Shown here in pieces: positions 33,043 to 46,581 of a DNA stretch of 64,000 bases (position 1 is its first letter; every line of letters begins with the position of its first letter). The stretch is taken from positions 261,001 through 325,000 of the forward strand of contig JAODUP010000721.1 of NCBI GenBank assembly GCA_025642065.1, in the 5' to 3' direction. Below the pieces are notes generated by a model, which saw nothing but the letters and a program-made list of their open reading frames with translations, made no database searches and had not been told where the DNA came from. This DNA comes from Paralvinella palmiformis (lineage: Eukaryota; Annelida; Polychaeta; Terebellida; Alvinellidae). Position numbers and translations under genes: made by a program.

Positions 33043-33750
33043 CATGCATAGTCATAGTGCCCCCCAGATACCAATTTACTGGCTACTTTTGAGAGAACTG
33101 CATACTTGGTATTTTCATTAAACATAGCACCTGTGTTAGCTATGGTAGTCCAGCAACCAGTTGGAATCTATTTAAAGCAAAGGGGCAAATCATTGTAAAC
33201 TAAACGTAGTGCATCCACACCAACTTGGCCTTACAACTTCTAATGCCAGCACAACACAACCGACACAGAAAAAGCAACCATCATAATACACAAAGTCACA
33301 TTCACACATAATAATTCCCTTATTTAAAAAAGACCCATACATCTGGCAAAAGCCAAACAACACATAGTAATATTTTGTAAAAGTTTAGCACCAGTACATC
33401 CGGGATCAGAACTTTACAAATTCATTTTCAGATACAGAAGCTCTATGGAGAAGGACTCCACCATAAGGGCTGTGCCAAACAAGCGACAGCCTGGGGATAC
33501 TCTCCGAACTACAAGCAAAACCAACTTGGCCATTCATTCCACATTCATGCATAGTCATAGTGCCCCCCCCCACAAGATGGTGATTTACTGGCTACTTTTG
33601 AGAGCCCTGCATACTTGGAATTTACGTACACTTTCACTAAACATAGCATGTCTGTTTGTTATGATTGGTATTCCTGCAATTGCAATCTATTTAAAGCAAA
33701 GGAGCAAATCATTGTAAACCTAGTGATTCCACACAAACTCAGCCATTTAT
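33043..33750 (+). repeat. Direct duplication of a ~190-bp segment
   Basis: 33,043-33,235 and 33,547-33,750 share CATGCATAGTCATAGTGCCCCCC, TTTACTGGCTACTTTTGAGAG, CTGCATACTTGG, AATCTATTTAAAGCAAAGG and CAAATCATTGTAAAC. The second copy keeps an open frame encoding a short hydrophobic peptide (IACLFVMIGIPAIAIYLKQR). The first is interrupted by stops. I do not recognise the peptide. Confidence 0.75.
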
Positions 33751-33759
33751 TCTACAGTT

Positions 33760-35560
33760 TACAGTTGTGATTATTTATCATTTCCATAACAACCTGTGCT
33801 AGTCGGAAACCCGAAATGGCAACATGTCTCAGCATGCGATTGGTAATGGACTTACCAATTCCCAAACCGAATACAGTGAATGGAACAGTCAATGAGTGCT
33901 ACTCTAATCTCTCCAATGCAAACAAATCAGTTTACCAAAGATATGTATGCCCATTGCTATAATTAATGCGTCCTCATTTTGGGATGACCCGGTTGGGTTT
34001 GCAGGCCACCAAGACCGAGTGAAGATTTATGTCGTTGCGCACCCGGCAAAACAAGAACAAAAATTAACGTTCTATACCCGGTTGCCGGGTAAGCAGTCGC
34101 CGATACTTTCCTTCGGGACCCGGTTGCCAGATGAATAAGACCGTTTCTATCGTTCGGGAAAATATTACCGGCCCTATTGTTAACTAACAGTAACACTAAC
34201 CAACGATTTATGATGAGCTCTTATTATCGCCCAATACACTTTATTATACAAAAGGGACAGAGATCTATTAGTTAGTAATTTTTACACACCATCATATTAA
34301 TGCTGAGCAAGAGACATGTAATATATTGATGAAATTAATGGCTGACTGTTCGTATTAAAACTAACAAAAATGTCAATACAAGGACATATTTACCAGCAAA
34401 CACGTACGGTTAAAAATAAGCAATGATCAATCATTTTCTCGCCAGAGAGGGGTGTCTCCTAAACCACATCTGTACATATTCAAATGTATATTTAGTATTA
34501 CTCAAAGCGCTTCGACTTTGGCTTAATTTTATTTTAAATGATGTCAAAGCTTAGAAGTAATTTAAGTATTAATCATCTGACTCTATATCACGAATTTGAT
34601 CACCATTTAAAACACTTGGAACGAAATGTGTCATAACGTTTCTATATTACAAATAAATTGTTTAATATTTTCTCCCGAAAACACATAATGTAAGCCAAGA
34701 AGCTAATGAGATTAAACACCCCACAGTTAAATGTATCACAGGTATTCATACCCCGACCTGATGAACGTAGTAGAGAAAATAAAGTAAAATACATTTCATA
34801 ATGTCGTAGGGGACAAAATTTCCAAAATGGAATTGCAGTCTGCAAAAATTATACTGTAACGTTGAAATTCCTATGAATATAAAACGTTTGCATGACCAAT
34901 AACAGGGAATTTCTGCTCTCATCTTAATTCTCTACTGCTGACCCCTGAACAGGGATTAGTGCCCAGTTGCATTGTAGCTAGGTGCACCACAGAAACTTCA
35001 AATTGTATCCTATTTGCTTTATCTTGAGAGAGTTGTATTTTTTCGATCTGCCTGAGTAATTAGAACTTGATAATAGGCTAAAGTATGGATTGCTTAACAG
35101 CCAAATCATATAATATTATCATAATATGTAATTAGCAATTATGTACATCGTAAAATCGTAGTGCAATGATATCCGTAAACTGAAAACCTGATTTATTTAA
35201 AACCTGAAGATTTTCCATCAATAAAAATTAAATTTTAACATATTTTGTATTTCTGTAAAATGTAAAAAGGTGCTATATCTTCGTAAAATGTAAACCTGAT
35301 GTTTATCTTCGTATATTGTAAACATGAACGACGCCCCCCCCCCATTTCGCCCCATCAAATAAAAGTCTAAATATTTCCTGTTAAAATTTTCTTGATTGAA
35401 TAACACATATACAATGATCTGAATAAGCTAATAGTATGTAGAAAAAAACCTCATGTTAATACACTACAACAATAAACCATATATAACTCATAATGTTGAA
35501 TAATGGCATGTTGTGTTAATTAGTTTATTATAATGTGCCACACACATATTCATTTTTATT
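33760..35560. other. No gene recognised
   Basis: A GC-richer patch at about 33,980-34,160 contains repeated ACCCGGTTGCC motifs (34,076 and 34,119) but no coding I recognise. The remainder is AT-rich. Confidence 0.55.
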
Positions 35561-35584
35561 CCCGGTGATTCCAGGAGGTTATGT

Positions 35585-36452
35585 GATTTCCTAGGAAATC
35601 ACGAGTGGGTGTTTGTGGTTTACAGGGGGACAGGATGATTTCCTGCTACACCTGTCAACATTAAGCCAAGAATGTGGACCTGCACAAATCAAACTATCAG
35701 ACACACACTTCAGTCGCCGGTGATTTATATGAGGAGCTTCTATTTGCCTCTTATTGTGTTCATACATGTACATATCAGTATTTCTGGTAAATATTTTCTG
35801 AATTTCTGATGGAAGAGTATTCTTTTTATATCGATACATCGATTAATAGATTTAACTGTACATTGAATAGTTCCTATAATTTTAAAATATTTATTTTGTT
35901 AAATAGAGATGCGGTAGCCGCATTATACTGGGATTATGTTACATGTCTTATTGCTCGTTTCTGTAATGTCATCAGCGGTTTCATTGTCGTCTTAGCTGCT
36001 GCACCCCACACGAGTAGTCCATATGTTAGATAAGATTGAACTAGGTTAGTGTAAATTATTGTTAGTATTTTATAGTTGGCAATATAGTTTTCATATAATT
36101 AATCGAATAGGTTCCACTGGTTACTTTATTTTTGACAATATTGACTATGTTCAGTCAACGAGAATCTTATAATACCCCAAAATTTGGTGTTCTTAATCCG
36201 CTTAATTTTTTGAGTACTTAATATTATCTCGTGTTGATCACCGTTAAATGCATTCTTTATAGCCAGTGTGAATACAATATAATTAGTTTTACTGATATTT
36301 AAACTGAGTTTATTTGTGGGTGTGGGAAGCAGCAGACGTTTTTTTAAAGAGCTTTTCAAAATAATCATGTTTGGAGCATCTGAGATCAAATGCCATTCAA
36401 TATATGAATTGTATGAGTAGTAGAGTATAATCTGGATTAATTCAGTGGGCAA
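35585..36452 (-). pseudogene. LINE reverse transcriptase C-terminal relic
   Basis: The minus strand shows, across shifted frames, NKLSLNISKTNYIVF, KRIKNTKFWGIIRFSLTEHS, YGLLVWGAAAKTTMKPLMTL and FTRNTDMYMYEHN...INHRRLK. These are the usual post-catalytic blocks of jockey/CR1-like LINEs, in order. The catalytic FADD region is missing upstream. Ends near a perfect 20-bp palindrome at 35,583-35,602. Confidence 0.8.
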
Positions 36453-36878
36453 AATGTATTTTCAGACGCAAGAAGTGACATAATTTATTGTGTGTCTACC
36501 ATGTGTCTACCATGACTTGGTTTGGCTATAGGTGTTTATCATATTGTGCACACTGTTCTGTTTATTATCGGTCTTAGCTGCTAGTATTTAGTCATTAATA
36601 TGGACAAATAATATATGTATGAAGATATCGGGATCACGGTTGTATACTTGAAATATTTAGATTGACATTTATCTTGCTGTCATTTGTGAAATTGTAAATA
36701 TATTTATGTCACTTGAAACTAAACTATTTCACACAATTGGTTGCTACCAGCAATGAGTAATTCAATGAACAATAGTTTGAATTCTAAGTGACTGATTCAT
36801 GTTCAGCATAACTGGTTCTTGTGAAAAACAATAATATACAGTGGCCAAATGAAGACAATGAGGTATTTACGTCGTTTT

Positions 36879-36899
36879 GGGGGGGGGGGGGGAGGGGGG
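36879..36899. repeat. G14-A-G6 homopolymer run
   Basis: Fourteen G, one A and six G. A possible quadruplex former or a sequencing-prone run, just upstream of LINE ORF1 remains. Confidence 0.9.
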
Positions 36900-36916
36900 C
36901 TTTGCCATAATCAGGT

Positions 36917-39748
36917 ATGGGAATTTTCAGGAAACCTGTATCAAAAATTTGTATTTGTTGGCCCATTCATTGCTGTCGAAGTATGACATTCGAGTGTATA
37001 TTGATGATCCCTGATAATGGGATAGCTCTGAAGGATGTAACCAGAATTAATAACCTTGAAGAGAAGGTAAATGCGCCCACAACCTATGCCAATCTTACTG
37101 CCAGTAACATAACCATGGAGGCTCCTGTCAGACGAAACTTACATCATGTCTCTGTACTATCTCGGCAACCAGATACCGACATAGAGAGCTCGGCTGCATC
37201 ATTTAGTGGCGCAATTAACATGGCCAGACAACACCCAGTTATAGGTGGGACTAAAGGCCTTAACAGGCTTAGGGGGGTGGAGAATCAAGTGCATCGCTTG
37301 CCTCCAATGCATCGAACAAACCGAGCGGATGCAATGAAGGATTCCGTTACCCAAGGGAAACAACGTAAGAAAACACGTCCTAAGCCAGTTACCAGAATTC
37401 GCACCGTGCTCGCCGGAGAATTCAGAGGAGCACCTGCACCAGCAGGGATATATTCGTATACCGAGTCGAGAAAGACACCCCGGATACTGTCATCAAAGAC
37501 TATATTGTCAAATATAGTACCGAAGTAAGGTCAGTTGAACTTGTATCGATTGAAAATGCCACATTTAACAGTTTTAAAGTTGAAATTAGTGTATCTGATT
37601 TATGTAAACTACTAGATCCAGAATTCTGGCCCACTGGTGTATGTGTTAGAAGGTTCTATGTGCCAATGGAATCTAGGCAGACTGTTAATCATGGTAGTAA
37701 CACTTAATAACTGCGATGGGGAAAAAACACACAAAACGCTTTGTAAATGCACCATGGAATAGTAGAGGTCATGGGGACAACTGTATTGATTATATGATAA
37801 AGCTTCTGCAGAATGTTGATGTATTGATCATACAATAACATTGGTATTATGAGAATGATCTCAATTCCTTAGTTCATTCCATAAATGATATACATGTGCA
37901 TGGGACGTCAGGCATGGATCCCAATAACTTGTTGTATGGTCGACCATACGGTGGATATGCGATCCTGTATAGTAAACATCTGAAATGTAAATGTACACCA
38001 GTTGATGTTGGTAGTAGCAGATGTTGCGCTGTTATATATGTCATGTGACACAGAACATGAACAGGAAAACACTCAATTATATCTCGATGTACTAACTAGA
38101 ATTAGCCATATTCGCAATAATTACCCGGACATATGTAACATTATCATTGGAGGTGATTTTAATACCGTTTTGACTCGTATTAATTCATTACATACTATCT
38201 CTTTCGTGGATTTTTTTTAACCCAATGAGGGTCTTTTATTCTGTTCTCCAAATGTTGAAGATAACGTTCTGCATACATACGAAAATAGTTTCACTGGCGG
38301 TAGGTCAAAACTTGATATGTTTACTGTATCTGGAAATGTTAGTGGTTATTTCGTGACACAAGAAGGTGATAATTTGTCGGACCGTAATCTTATTGTCATG
38401 AATATTAATTTAATGCCGAATATTCCCTGTCTAAAGAAAGGGTATTTACTAAGAAAGTGTCATGGAAAAAAGCAGATGAGATTGATATTCTAGCGTATAA
38501 ACGTGTGTTGTGCAAACTAATTAATAAGATTGACATCACGTTATGTGCAGTACATTGTAAAAAGATGTTCTGTAAAGAACACGTGGATGATATTGATCGT
38601 TATAATAGTGTTATAATAGCTTCATGTATAAAGCCTGCCTCTAGATGTATCCCAACCACCGGTAAGCCTAAAATAGCAGACTGGAATGATTATGTAAGGC
38701 ATTTCGAGGATCAATCGAGGATCAATACTCTCCCCAACATTATTCTGTATTTATATGGAATAATTACTGTACAAGCTTAAAGTTTCAAATGTTGGAGGTT
38801 ATATTGGCAATGTGTTTCTTGGAGGTCTTAGGAGGTATGCTGACGATTTACGTTAGTTGTCTCCAAATAGAGGCTCAATGAGTATTATGCTTAACATTTG
38901 TGAAGATTTTATTAAAGAATATAACGTTGTGTTTAACTCGAGCAAGAATCATCTTATAATCTATGATGAGAGAAGGAAGTACCAGAAGATGGTACCGCTA
39001 TGTTTGAACGGGGAAACCCTACATATTCAGAGGGTAGTAACTCATTTAGGTCACCCATTTGGTATTGATAATGTTAATTCTATCACTATACGCAACGCCA
39101 CGCGAGATTTGATTTGGAGAACTAATTATGTCATGGCAAAATTTGGTTTTTGCTAAGCTGATGTAAGCCTTTATGTTTCGCACGTATTTTACCAGCTATT
39201 ATGGATCACCTCTGTGGCAGTTAGATTCCAATGATGTTAAGCATTTTCATGTTACATGGGGAAATTATATCAGGAAGATATGGAATATCCCCGTTTGAAC
39301 ACATTGCAGACTTTTAAATCATTTATGCGAAGGATATAGTATTGATCTCGAACTGATGTCTCGATTTGTGTCATTTTTACCAATCATTATCAACAAGTGA
39401 AAATGTTTATACTCATCTGTGTTATTTTCTACGTAAGACATCCCGAACCCCATGTATCGATTAATAGGAGACTTTTGCTGTCCAAAATAAATGAAGATGA
39501 ATATGGTGAATACTTAAGAAGTCTATATGAAAATAAGGAGAAGTGTGTAGCTAATGGTGTTTTGCTAAAGGAATTATGTTTGTTAATGGATGGAATATTG
39601 ACTAGGGACCTAAGCCGTAGTGATATATGTCACTTAATTGGTTTTATATGCATTGGTTGATTTGATGCCTGTACCGTTAAATTTTGTAGACATTGTTCAT
39701 ATTTCCGCTACAAATTATTGTACTGCATATACCATGTATAAAGTACGA

Positions 39749-39755
<7 letters not shown>
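36917..39755 (+). mobile_element. Two-ORF non-LTR retrotransposon with the catalytic core deleted
   Basis: ORF1 remains run to about 37,707. After a frame change they end DIFVYRVEKDTPDTVIKDYI and DPEFWPTGVCVRRFYVP, an ORF1-type C-terminus. ORF2 begins near 37,740 with an AP-endonuclease domain: WNSRGHGDN, GRPYGGYAILYSK, IIIGGDFNT and GGRSKLDMF. At about 38,780-38,840 the sequence jumps to RRYADDL, so the reverse transcriptase fingers and motifs A and B' are missing. Then come VVFNSSKNHLIIYDE, VTHLGHPFGID, a YYGSPLW...W...IRKIWNIP block and a THC.LLNHLCEG block. Several stops and shifts occur. The relic ends at the TA tract from 39,756. Confidence 0.88.

Positions 39756-39809
<54 letters not shown>
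39756..39809. repeat. (TA)n microsatellite
   Basis: Twenty-seven TA units directly after the LINE C-terminal remains. Confidence 0.95.
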
Positions 39810-39810
<1 letters not shown>

Positions 39811-39899
39811 TCCTCACATATAATTTAATTTGATGTTAATTATATGTAACGTTTAATTATATTTTCAATTGTATGCGCGATCTGGTATTGGGCTTGCTT

Positions 39900-40782
39900 C
39901 ACCTACCCCTGAATATCAGGTTGACTTGCAGACAACGTACCTTGGAAAATGTGCATATAATTGCATTGTCTGAGTCACCAATTCGATCGCTCGCTAGACG
40001 TCGGCCCAAGTAGTTTTCCCCTTCACCGCAACTAAGAAGACTAACTCCTCTGTAATGTGGAATTCCTTGTTGATGCCTCTCACGAATATCACAAGTTGCG
40101 TAGTATATTGTCTGGGTCTGTGCTCTCATCGAAAGCCAACGAGTAGAACTCAAACTGAGCTGCGCTTCTTTAAGGGTAAACTTCACATTAGGAAACACTT
40201 CTTCAATGCAACGGGTGGCAGTTCATGCGAAAAGGCTGCTGTTTTCAAACAGAGTTTTCTTTTCTGGACAGACGATCGCTGCTTATTTTCATTATTTTCT
40301 TACAATGCAATTCACTCTTGATTATGTTTTTTTAGTTACATCTAACTAGTTTGCTTCTAAAATGTCGAAAACAGAAAATGGTATTTGGTTTTTATCCAAT
40401 ATTGTATCAGTATGGCATTCAACGAGGACTTTGATAACATAAAACTATAAATCTCTGCTCCCGATTGCCTTTATTACGAAAGAGGGCTTAAAAAGCTAGG
40501 CAGATTTGCCGAAGATTGCCGATCTCTATGAAAAGGACCATTAGCTTTCTCCGCAGCAAAGGACAGTTTAACAGAGGTTATTAATCATCTTGTTGTTTTG
40601 ATAATTACGGGGTCAGTGAAGACAGAAACCAATGTGTGAGTTAAAAGAGATGTGGGAATGTCTATACTTTACAAATATTCTGAAATACGCAAATACTCCG
40701 AACTCCAGAATGATGTCGCGGGCCGGATATAATGCAGCCGCGGGCCAGATCCGACCCACGGGCCGTAGATTGCCGACCCCTG
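39900..40782 (-). mobile_element. hAT relic of the Charlie / GTF2IRD2-like type
   Basis: The right end (40,700-40,782), read on the minus strand, is CAGGGGTCGGCAATCTACGGCCCGTGGGTCGGATCTGGCCCGCGG, a terminal sequence typical of Charlie-type hATs. The minus strand at about 40,080-40,160 encodes FYSLAFDESTDPDNILRNL, the LAFDESTD block of GTF2IRD2-like transposases, followed by stops. The left terminus was not located. Confidence 0.75.
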
Positions 40783-40915
40783 TAAATATTCTAAATCATT
40801 CAGTTAGTTTTTCTAAATCCTTAATTATTCATTTAACCAAATAACAAATTCACGTTGCTGCCTGTTAGAATAATATATAAATTTGTGTATCATGAGCAAA
40901 AACTATATATAATTA

Positions 40916-40919
<4 letters not shown>

Positions 40920-40957
<38 letters not shown>
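40920..40957. repeat. (TA)n microsatellite
   Basis: Nineteen TA units, about 520 nt upstream of the DNAJC17 start. Confidence 0.9.
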
Positions 40958-40961
<4 letters not shown>

Positions 40962-41473
40962 CATCATATATCATATCATATCAGATATACGGAAAAGAGG
41001 CAAAGCCTGTTAAACTTCCGATCTTGTTTTATACTCGATTCTAACTCACGATATCCTGTATTGCTATCCTGTATTCATGGTGCTGCTGACGGCCGATTCT
41101 TCTTGTAGTGAGTACCAGTCATCAACAACATTTTGGATGAAAAATTTGCTTCTCATCTGAAGTCTGCACACACACACTGCACAAATCAAAATTAATCAAT
41201 ATTATCTACGTATTATTTGGATACCTAAACGGAACATAACAAATTCAAAAGTGGAACACAATCGAGTTCAAAATAATCAAACTACATGTACCCAGAGCTG
41301 AATTCATCTATCTTAGGTCGAGTTGTGACTGATACCGAATTGTCCTGTTCTATACGAATATCGGGTACGAAATTGGAAAGAATCTTTGAATGAAAGCTTA
41401 ATCTTGATGTTTAGATGTAGAACTTCTATACTTTTATATTTTTAACTACGTAGTTTGTTTCAATAGTAAAATC

Positions 41474-44400
41474 ATGACAAAAGTTGAAAACATGGATTTT
41501 TATGCCATCTTGGATATATCTATTGACGCAAACGAAAAAGAGGTAAAACGTGCATTTCATTTGTTTAGTAGATCTAGAGGTATTGATCATGTAAGCGATA
41601 ATAAAGTAATTTAATTATAAATTAATATATTCGATTGATATTTTTTCTTTCCTGATCTATTTACATGAAACAGCTCTTTTTTATTGAATGGCTGTTCAAA
41701 ACACTTCCCCCACCACTCATAAAAATCATAGTCATAGAATGATAGAGTATGAACTATGATAGATCTAGACTAGAGGTCCAGAGGAGTAGTCTAGTTAATC
41801 TGTTAGACCTAGTGCAATCTCGTCCCAGCTCGAATAACGTCACCCCACTGACATTAATAAGTGCCCTAGTTTGAGTGATCTCGCCCCAATATTTAATAAA
41901 CAAAAATATAAAGATTCTGTTATACAAACAATGTCAATGATTATGATGTGACTGGTCTTATAAGCATATTAGTCTATAATAACTTGCATAATATGGTACG
42001 GGAATACTCGCTGCCATTATTGGAGTATATGAGTAGCCAAGTAATGTCAACCCATTGACATTAAGTGATGTCGCCTCGGTTTAAGTGATCTCACCCTAGT
42101 ATTTAATAATATCTTAAGTTAACCTGGTACTAACACTAACATGGTCAGCCTAAGTTGGGTTGGGCTAAACCCCCATTTTGGGCTAAACTGGGTTAAACTC
42201 ATTTTTAGGCATAATGCACCACTAATTGATTCAAGAAAACCAACTAAATGCAAATTAAGCTTTTATTGTCTATAGTGAGCACAGAAATAACAATATACTA
42301 CACAAAACAATAACAAAAGTGTTCAGATATTCACCAGTCTAATTCAGTACCATCATGAAGTTCACGATAGCAAGAGACAAGTTTGGCTGCTTTCTCCAGA
42401 CCCAACCTGTTACGCAGCTTGGTCTGGATAGCAGCAAAGTTGGAGAAAATCCTCTTGATTGAGGCTGAACTTGATGGAATACAGAGCTGCATAATGGCTA
42501 GATCATATAGACCAGGATTCACACCGTACATGTTTTCTTGACACAAGTCCCCCACACACCTGGTTTCAGCTTCCCAACACAACTGTCATGAAATAATGAC
42601 TTATGGAATGGCTCTGCTTCAGCCTGGAAGCTGCAGAGATGGGCCATGAGATCAGGATCCTTTGCTATGAGTAACTCATGAGCCGGCTGGGGAGTGAGAT
42701 CCTGGCCTCTGTATGAATAGACCAATTCACCTCCTCAGCTTCAGAACCAATTTAACGAACAAGCTCAATCAATCATAGAACAGATCAATTGGTTTAACCA
42801 CCAGCAAATAATAACATCTTATATAATTACTACAGTGTAATAGTGTCTAATTGTTTCTACCAACAGCATAATATCTCAAATATTAGATTATGTTAATTGG
42901 TGTAAATTGTCAGCATCTTAACAACATGTTTAAAATGCATACCAAACAATTACTGTTCATGTGCATACAATGTATGAATTCTGAGAAAAACCCGGTGTAA
43001 CCCGGGTTAAACTAGTAAAACCCAGGTTTAACCTGCCGGCTGGGCTAACCCCGGGTTAAACTCCAACCCTGGCCTAAGCAACAGTTTGCCGATCAAAGAT
43101 GGAGAATTTCCAGTTGCTAAGAATGGAGTAGATGCTTCATTGTCTTTCTTAGACAATTTTGCCAAGAATGGAGTAGGTACTTCATTATCTTTCTTAGCCA
43201 ATTGCAGAGCTACCAACCATTACGATTTCTGCGGAATCATTATGATTTTCTGTTCTTTATTATGCCTATACTCTGAAAACTATGATAAATCTGCCTTTTC
43301 ACATAATAGCTCCATGTGCGTTCTGTCACTATCTTAGCCACACACTGTAGACCCTCTATCACACAGCTTGCATGCTTGTATTTCGCGGAGTATCCCCAGG
43401 CTGTCGCTAGTTCAGCACAGCCTCTGTAATACTTATCACATGGCACTTACTCTAGTCAGCATGGCTTGAAAGACTTTGCTACACCAGTGAATAGGATTGG
43501 TGCATTTTTCCAGAAGGGTCCTGCACTTTGTGGGGGTGATGTGTTTTAACTATGCAGGAGATCCTTTCTTTCATACAATATTTCCTGGTACAGAATAGTG
43601 AAAACAAATGGCAGTGATCCAGGGCTGGAAACATCTGTAGCTGAGGGGCCCGGGATGTGTGGATTTTGTCTTTGGGCTAGTGACAATCTAAAATACTAGC
43701 CCGACTGGGCTACTGACATTTTGAGGCAAGATATGCAGTAGTCTCTAGTTTGTTTATCATAGAATGATTTTCTGTTGTTTTGGAGCTCTTCGTGGTGTAA
43801 AAATTATCATAGTTGAAAACACCTCTGCCAATACCTCACCAACTGTCACTAAAAAGCACTATTCCCGATTGTAAGCTGGAATTTGGAATGATTTTCAGCA
43901 GAAAATAGGTCGTGATAAATGACAAATATTTATCATCCGATAGTTTCCTGATCTGAAATAATGCCAAAATATACTGCTGTAATCACTTCAGATGTCATAC
44001 ATATAAATATTTACTGAAGATAAGAACCATTCTTGAAGGATGGGAGAGATTTTGGTGATCTTGGCTGGTAAACGTCCATTTTGCATTATGATGGTCACGT
44101 GACTCAAATACTCTTTCCTGATTGGCCAGTTCTCTTTGTTTACAGTAAATAAAAGCGCATGGTCATGTTTATATGGTGGACTTCTCTGTCCCTTTCATGT
44201 TTATTTGTTTTATCACTAGTTTTTTTCATTTTATGTTAATATTATGATAATAATTAATATGCAATTCTATGAAGATTTTAGTATAGTGTAGAATATGTAG
44301 GGTAATCATGTACTGAGAGTGCAGACTTGTGCATGATGACATAATTGCTATTAAATGTGGGGAAAATCTTATTAAATGAAAAAAAAAACAGTTGAACCTT

Positions 44401-45991
44401 TCACAAAAGAATACCTATGATATTAGATTGTTTTGGTATTGGTAAATTACATGGTTTTGTGATACATAGTGTTATGTTGGCTGTAGGTCGCATTTCGTGC
44501 ATTTTTTTACAATTCATTATAAATAAATTGTAAAAGAAAAGTTTTTACATGATGCTAAATAACAGTGTTAATAATGTCTGTAAAAACCTGTCTCTTATTT
44601 TAAAACCAGATATAGTTGTTAATTATTTGAGTATAGTGATTTTATACATGACTGTCAATTATTATATTTACAAGGACGTTATAATTTATATACATATATA
44701 AATGCATACAAAACATGCCAAGATAATAAGTTATTATTTTACAAAATGCAGTACGATTTAATTTATCATGATGATGCTGTGCTGAATCAAGTGGTTGCGA
44801 AATGGGTCACTCACCTTACGACCACAAGGCTTGCTGTGCGGTTTTAAATGGGCAGGCTTGCTAAGTGGGTTGGAACAGATCTATGGAAAGATGGAGATGA
44901 AATACCCAGGTCACTGCCAGATGCTGATATGAGCATGATGGTGATTTTAATTAATGAAACAATATTTACTTCACTAATAATAATAATAATATTACTGGCT
45001 GAAATGGTAGTTATTTTACATGACTGGCTGCCTCAAATGAGGAAGACGCATCTGATCTATAATTTAGAGCTTCACCGTGGGGAGTAAGTCTAAACGAATT
45101 TAGAATTTACAGTATATGGCATATTCTGTGGAGAAAACCTTGGCAGTTACCTGTTTCGAACCTCTAACCTCTCACACAGCATGACTTGTAGATGTCAACT
45201 TAATTATAAACTGTATAAACATTACAATGAATAAAACATTGGTTTGAGTTGCTATTTATGCTACACAATTGCATGTGACATTAATATTATATACACGCTA
45301 ACATTATATTTACTTACCCATTGATATTATAATTATGTTATATATACACAGTTCAATGACCCTCTGAAATCTTAATTGTTCATGTTTGTATTTGTTTGCA
45401 TGACGCTAAAGTTATCTTCTTTTATTTGCTTGTCAAACTGGAAAGGTTTATTTTCTGGCATAAAATCATGTCGGTCAACCACAACTTACAAAGCATCAGA
45501 CTTGTCATCATCATTTCTGTGACAAAGCACCAATCACGGTGATATAAGACAGCAGCATCTATTCAAACCTAAGCCAAGAATGGATCAATGGGAATTAGTG
45601 TTTCCAAGACCACCTATCCCCCATAATTAAAATATGATTATACTTTATAGATTCATTACAAACCACATTAAAAATGTCTAAATTAACTGTTACTATCCAT
45701 AAATGTCAACCTGTGAATACAAATATCTCTGCCTAAGTGATGTTCCTTGACTTTCATGACAGGTAACAAATACTTAAGTATAATTATACATGACAAATAT
45801 ATGAGGATGTTGATGATATCATGAGACATGTTAAATCACTTTATTCCAGAGTAAATATGCTTATCAGTCATTTCAAAACGTGTTCTTCTAGTATTAGTGT
45901 AAAATTATTTAGATCATTCCTTTGCAATGCCTATGGCTGTCATTTGTGGTTGAAATATAAAGAGTATTCATGTAAGCATATTGTTACAGCC

Positions 45992-46048
<57 letters not shown>

Positions 46049-46547
46049 GAAAATTGTTTGGTATTCTAAGGGGGGGAAGTTTCTGCAATTTATGTCAATA
46101 ATAATATTGATTCATTCAAAAGTTTTTATAGTTTTAATTTTAAAACATGTTTAGGTGTTTCAAGTAAATTTCTTTTTAATATCATACTAGCTTTTGTGCT
46201 AGATGGATGTTAAAATTACTCAATTTCTCAGTATATTGTATGTGTATTATCTACTTCACTGTATCATAAATTCATATGTACATGTACATAAATCTTGAAA
46301 GACAATAAGATTATGATTCAACTCCTGTATATCCTCATTGATTCTACTGAAGCTGAACATTAAATGTACCATGTGTATTCTTTATTCCATTGAAAAACTG
46401 CAAAATGGATTAATAAAAACTGTTTAAAAAACGGTTAGTAGTTTTATCATACCGTATATCTTTATCTGTATAGTCAGGTACACACACACACACACACACA
46501 CCCCCCCCCACACACACACATACACACACACACTATATATATATATG

Positions 46548-46581
<34 letters not shown>

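Noticed and set aside
43620..43760. CAGGGCTGGAAACATCTGTAGC as another hAT end with GGGCTAGTGAC...CTAGCCCGACTGGGCTA repeats
   Set aside because: The opposite end and a target duplication could not be found, so it was not listed as an element.
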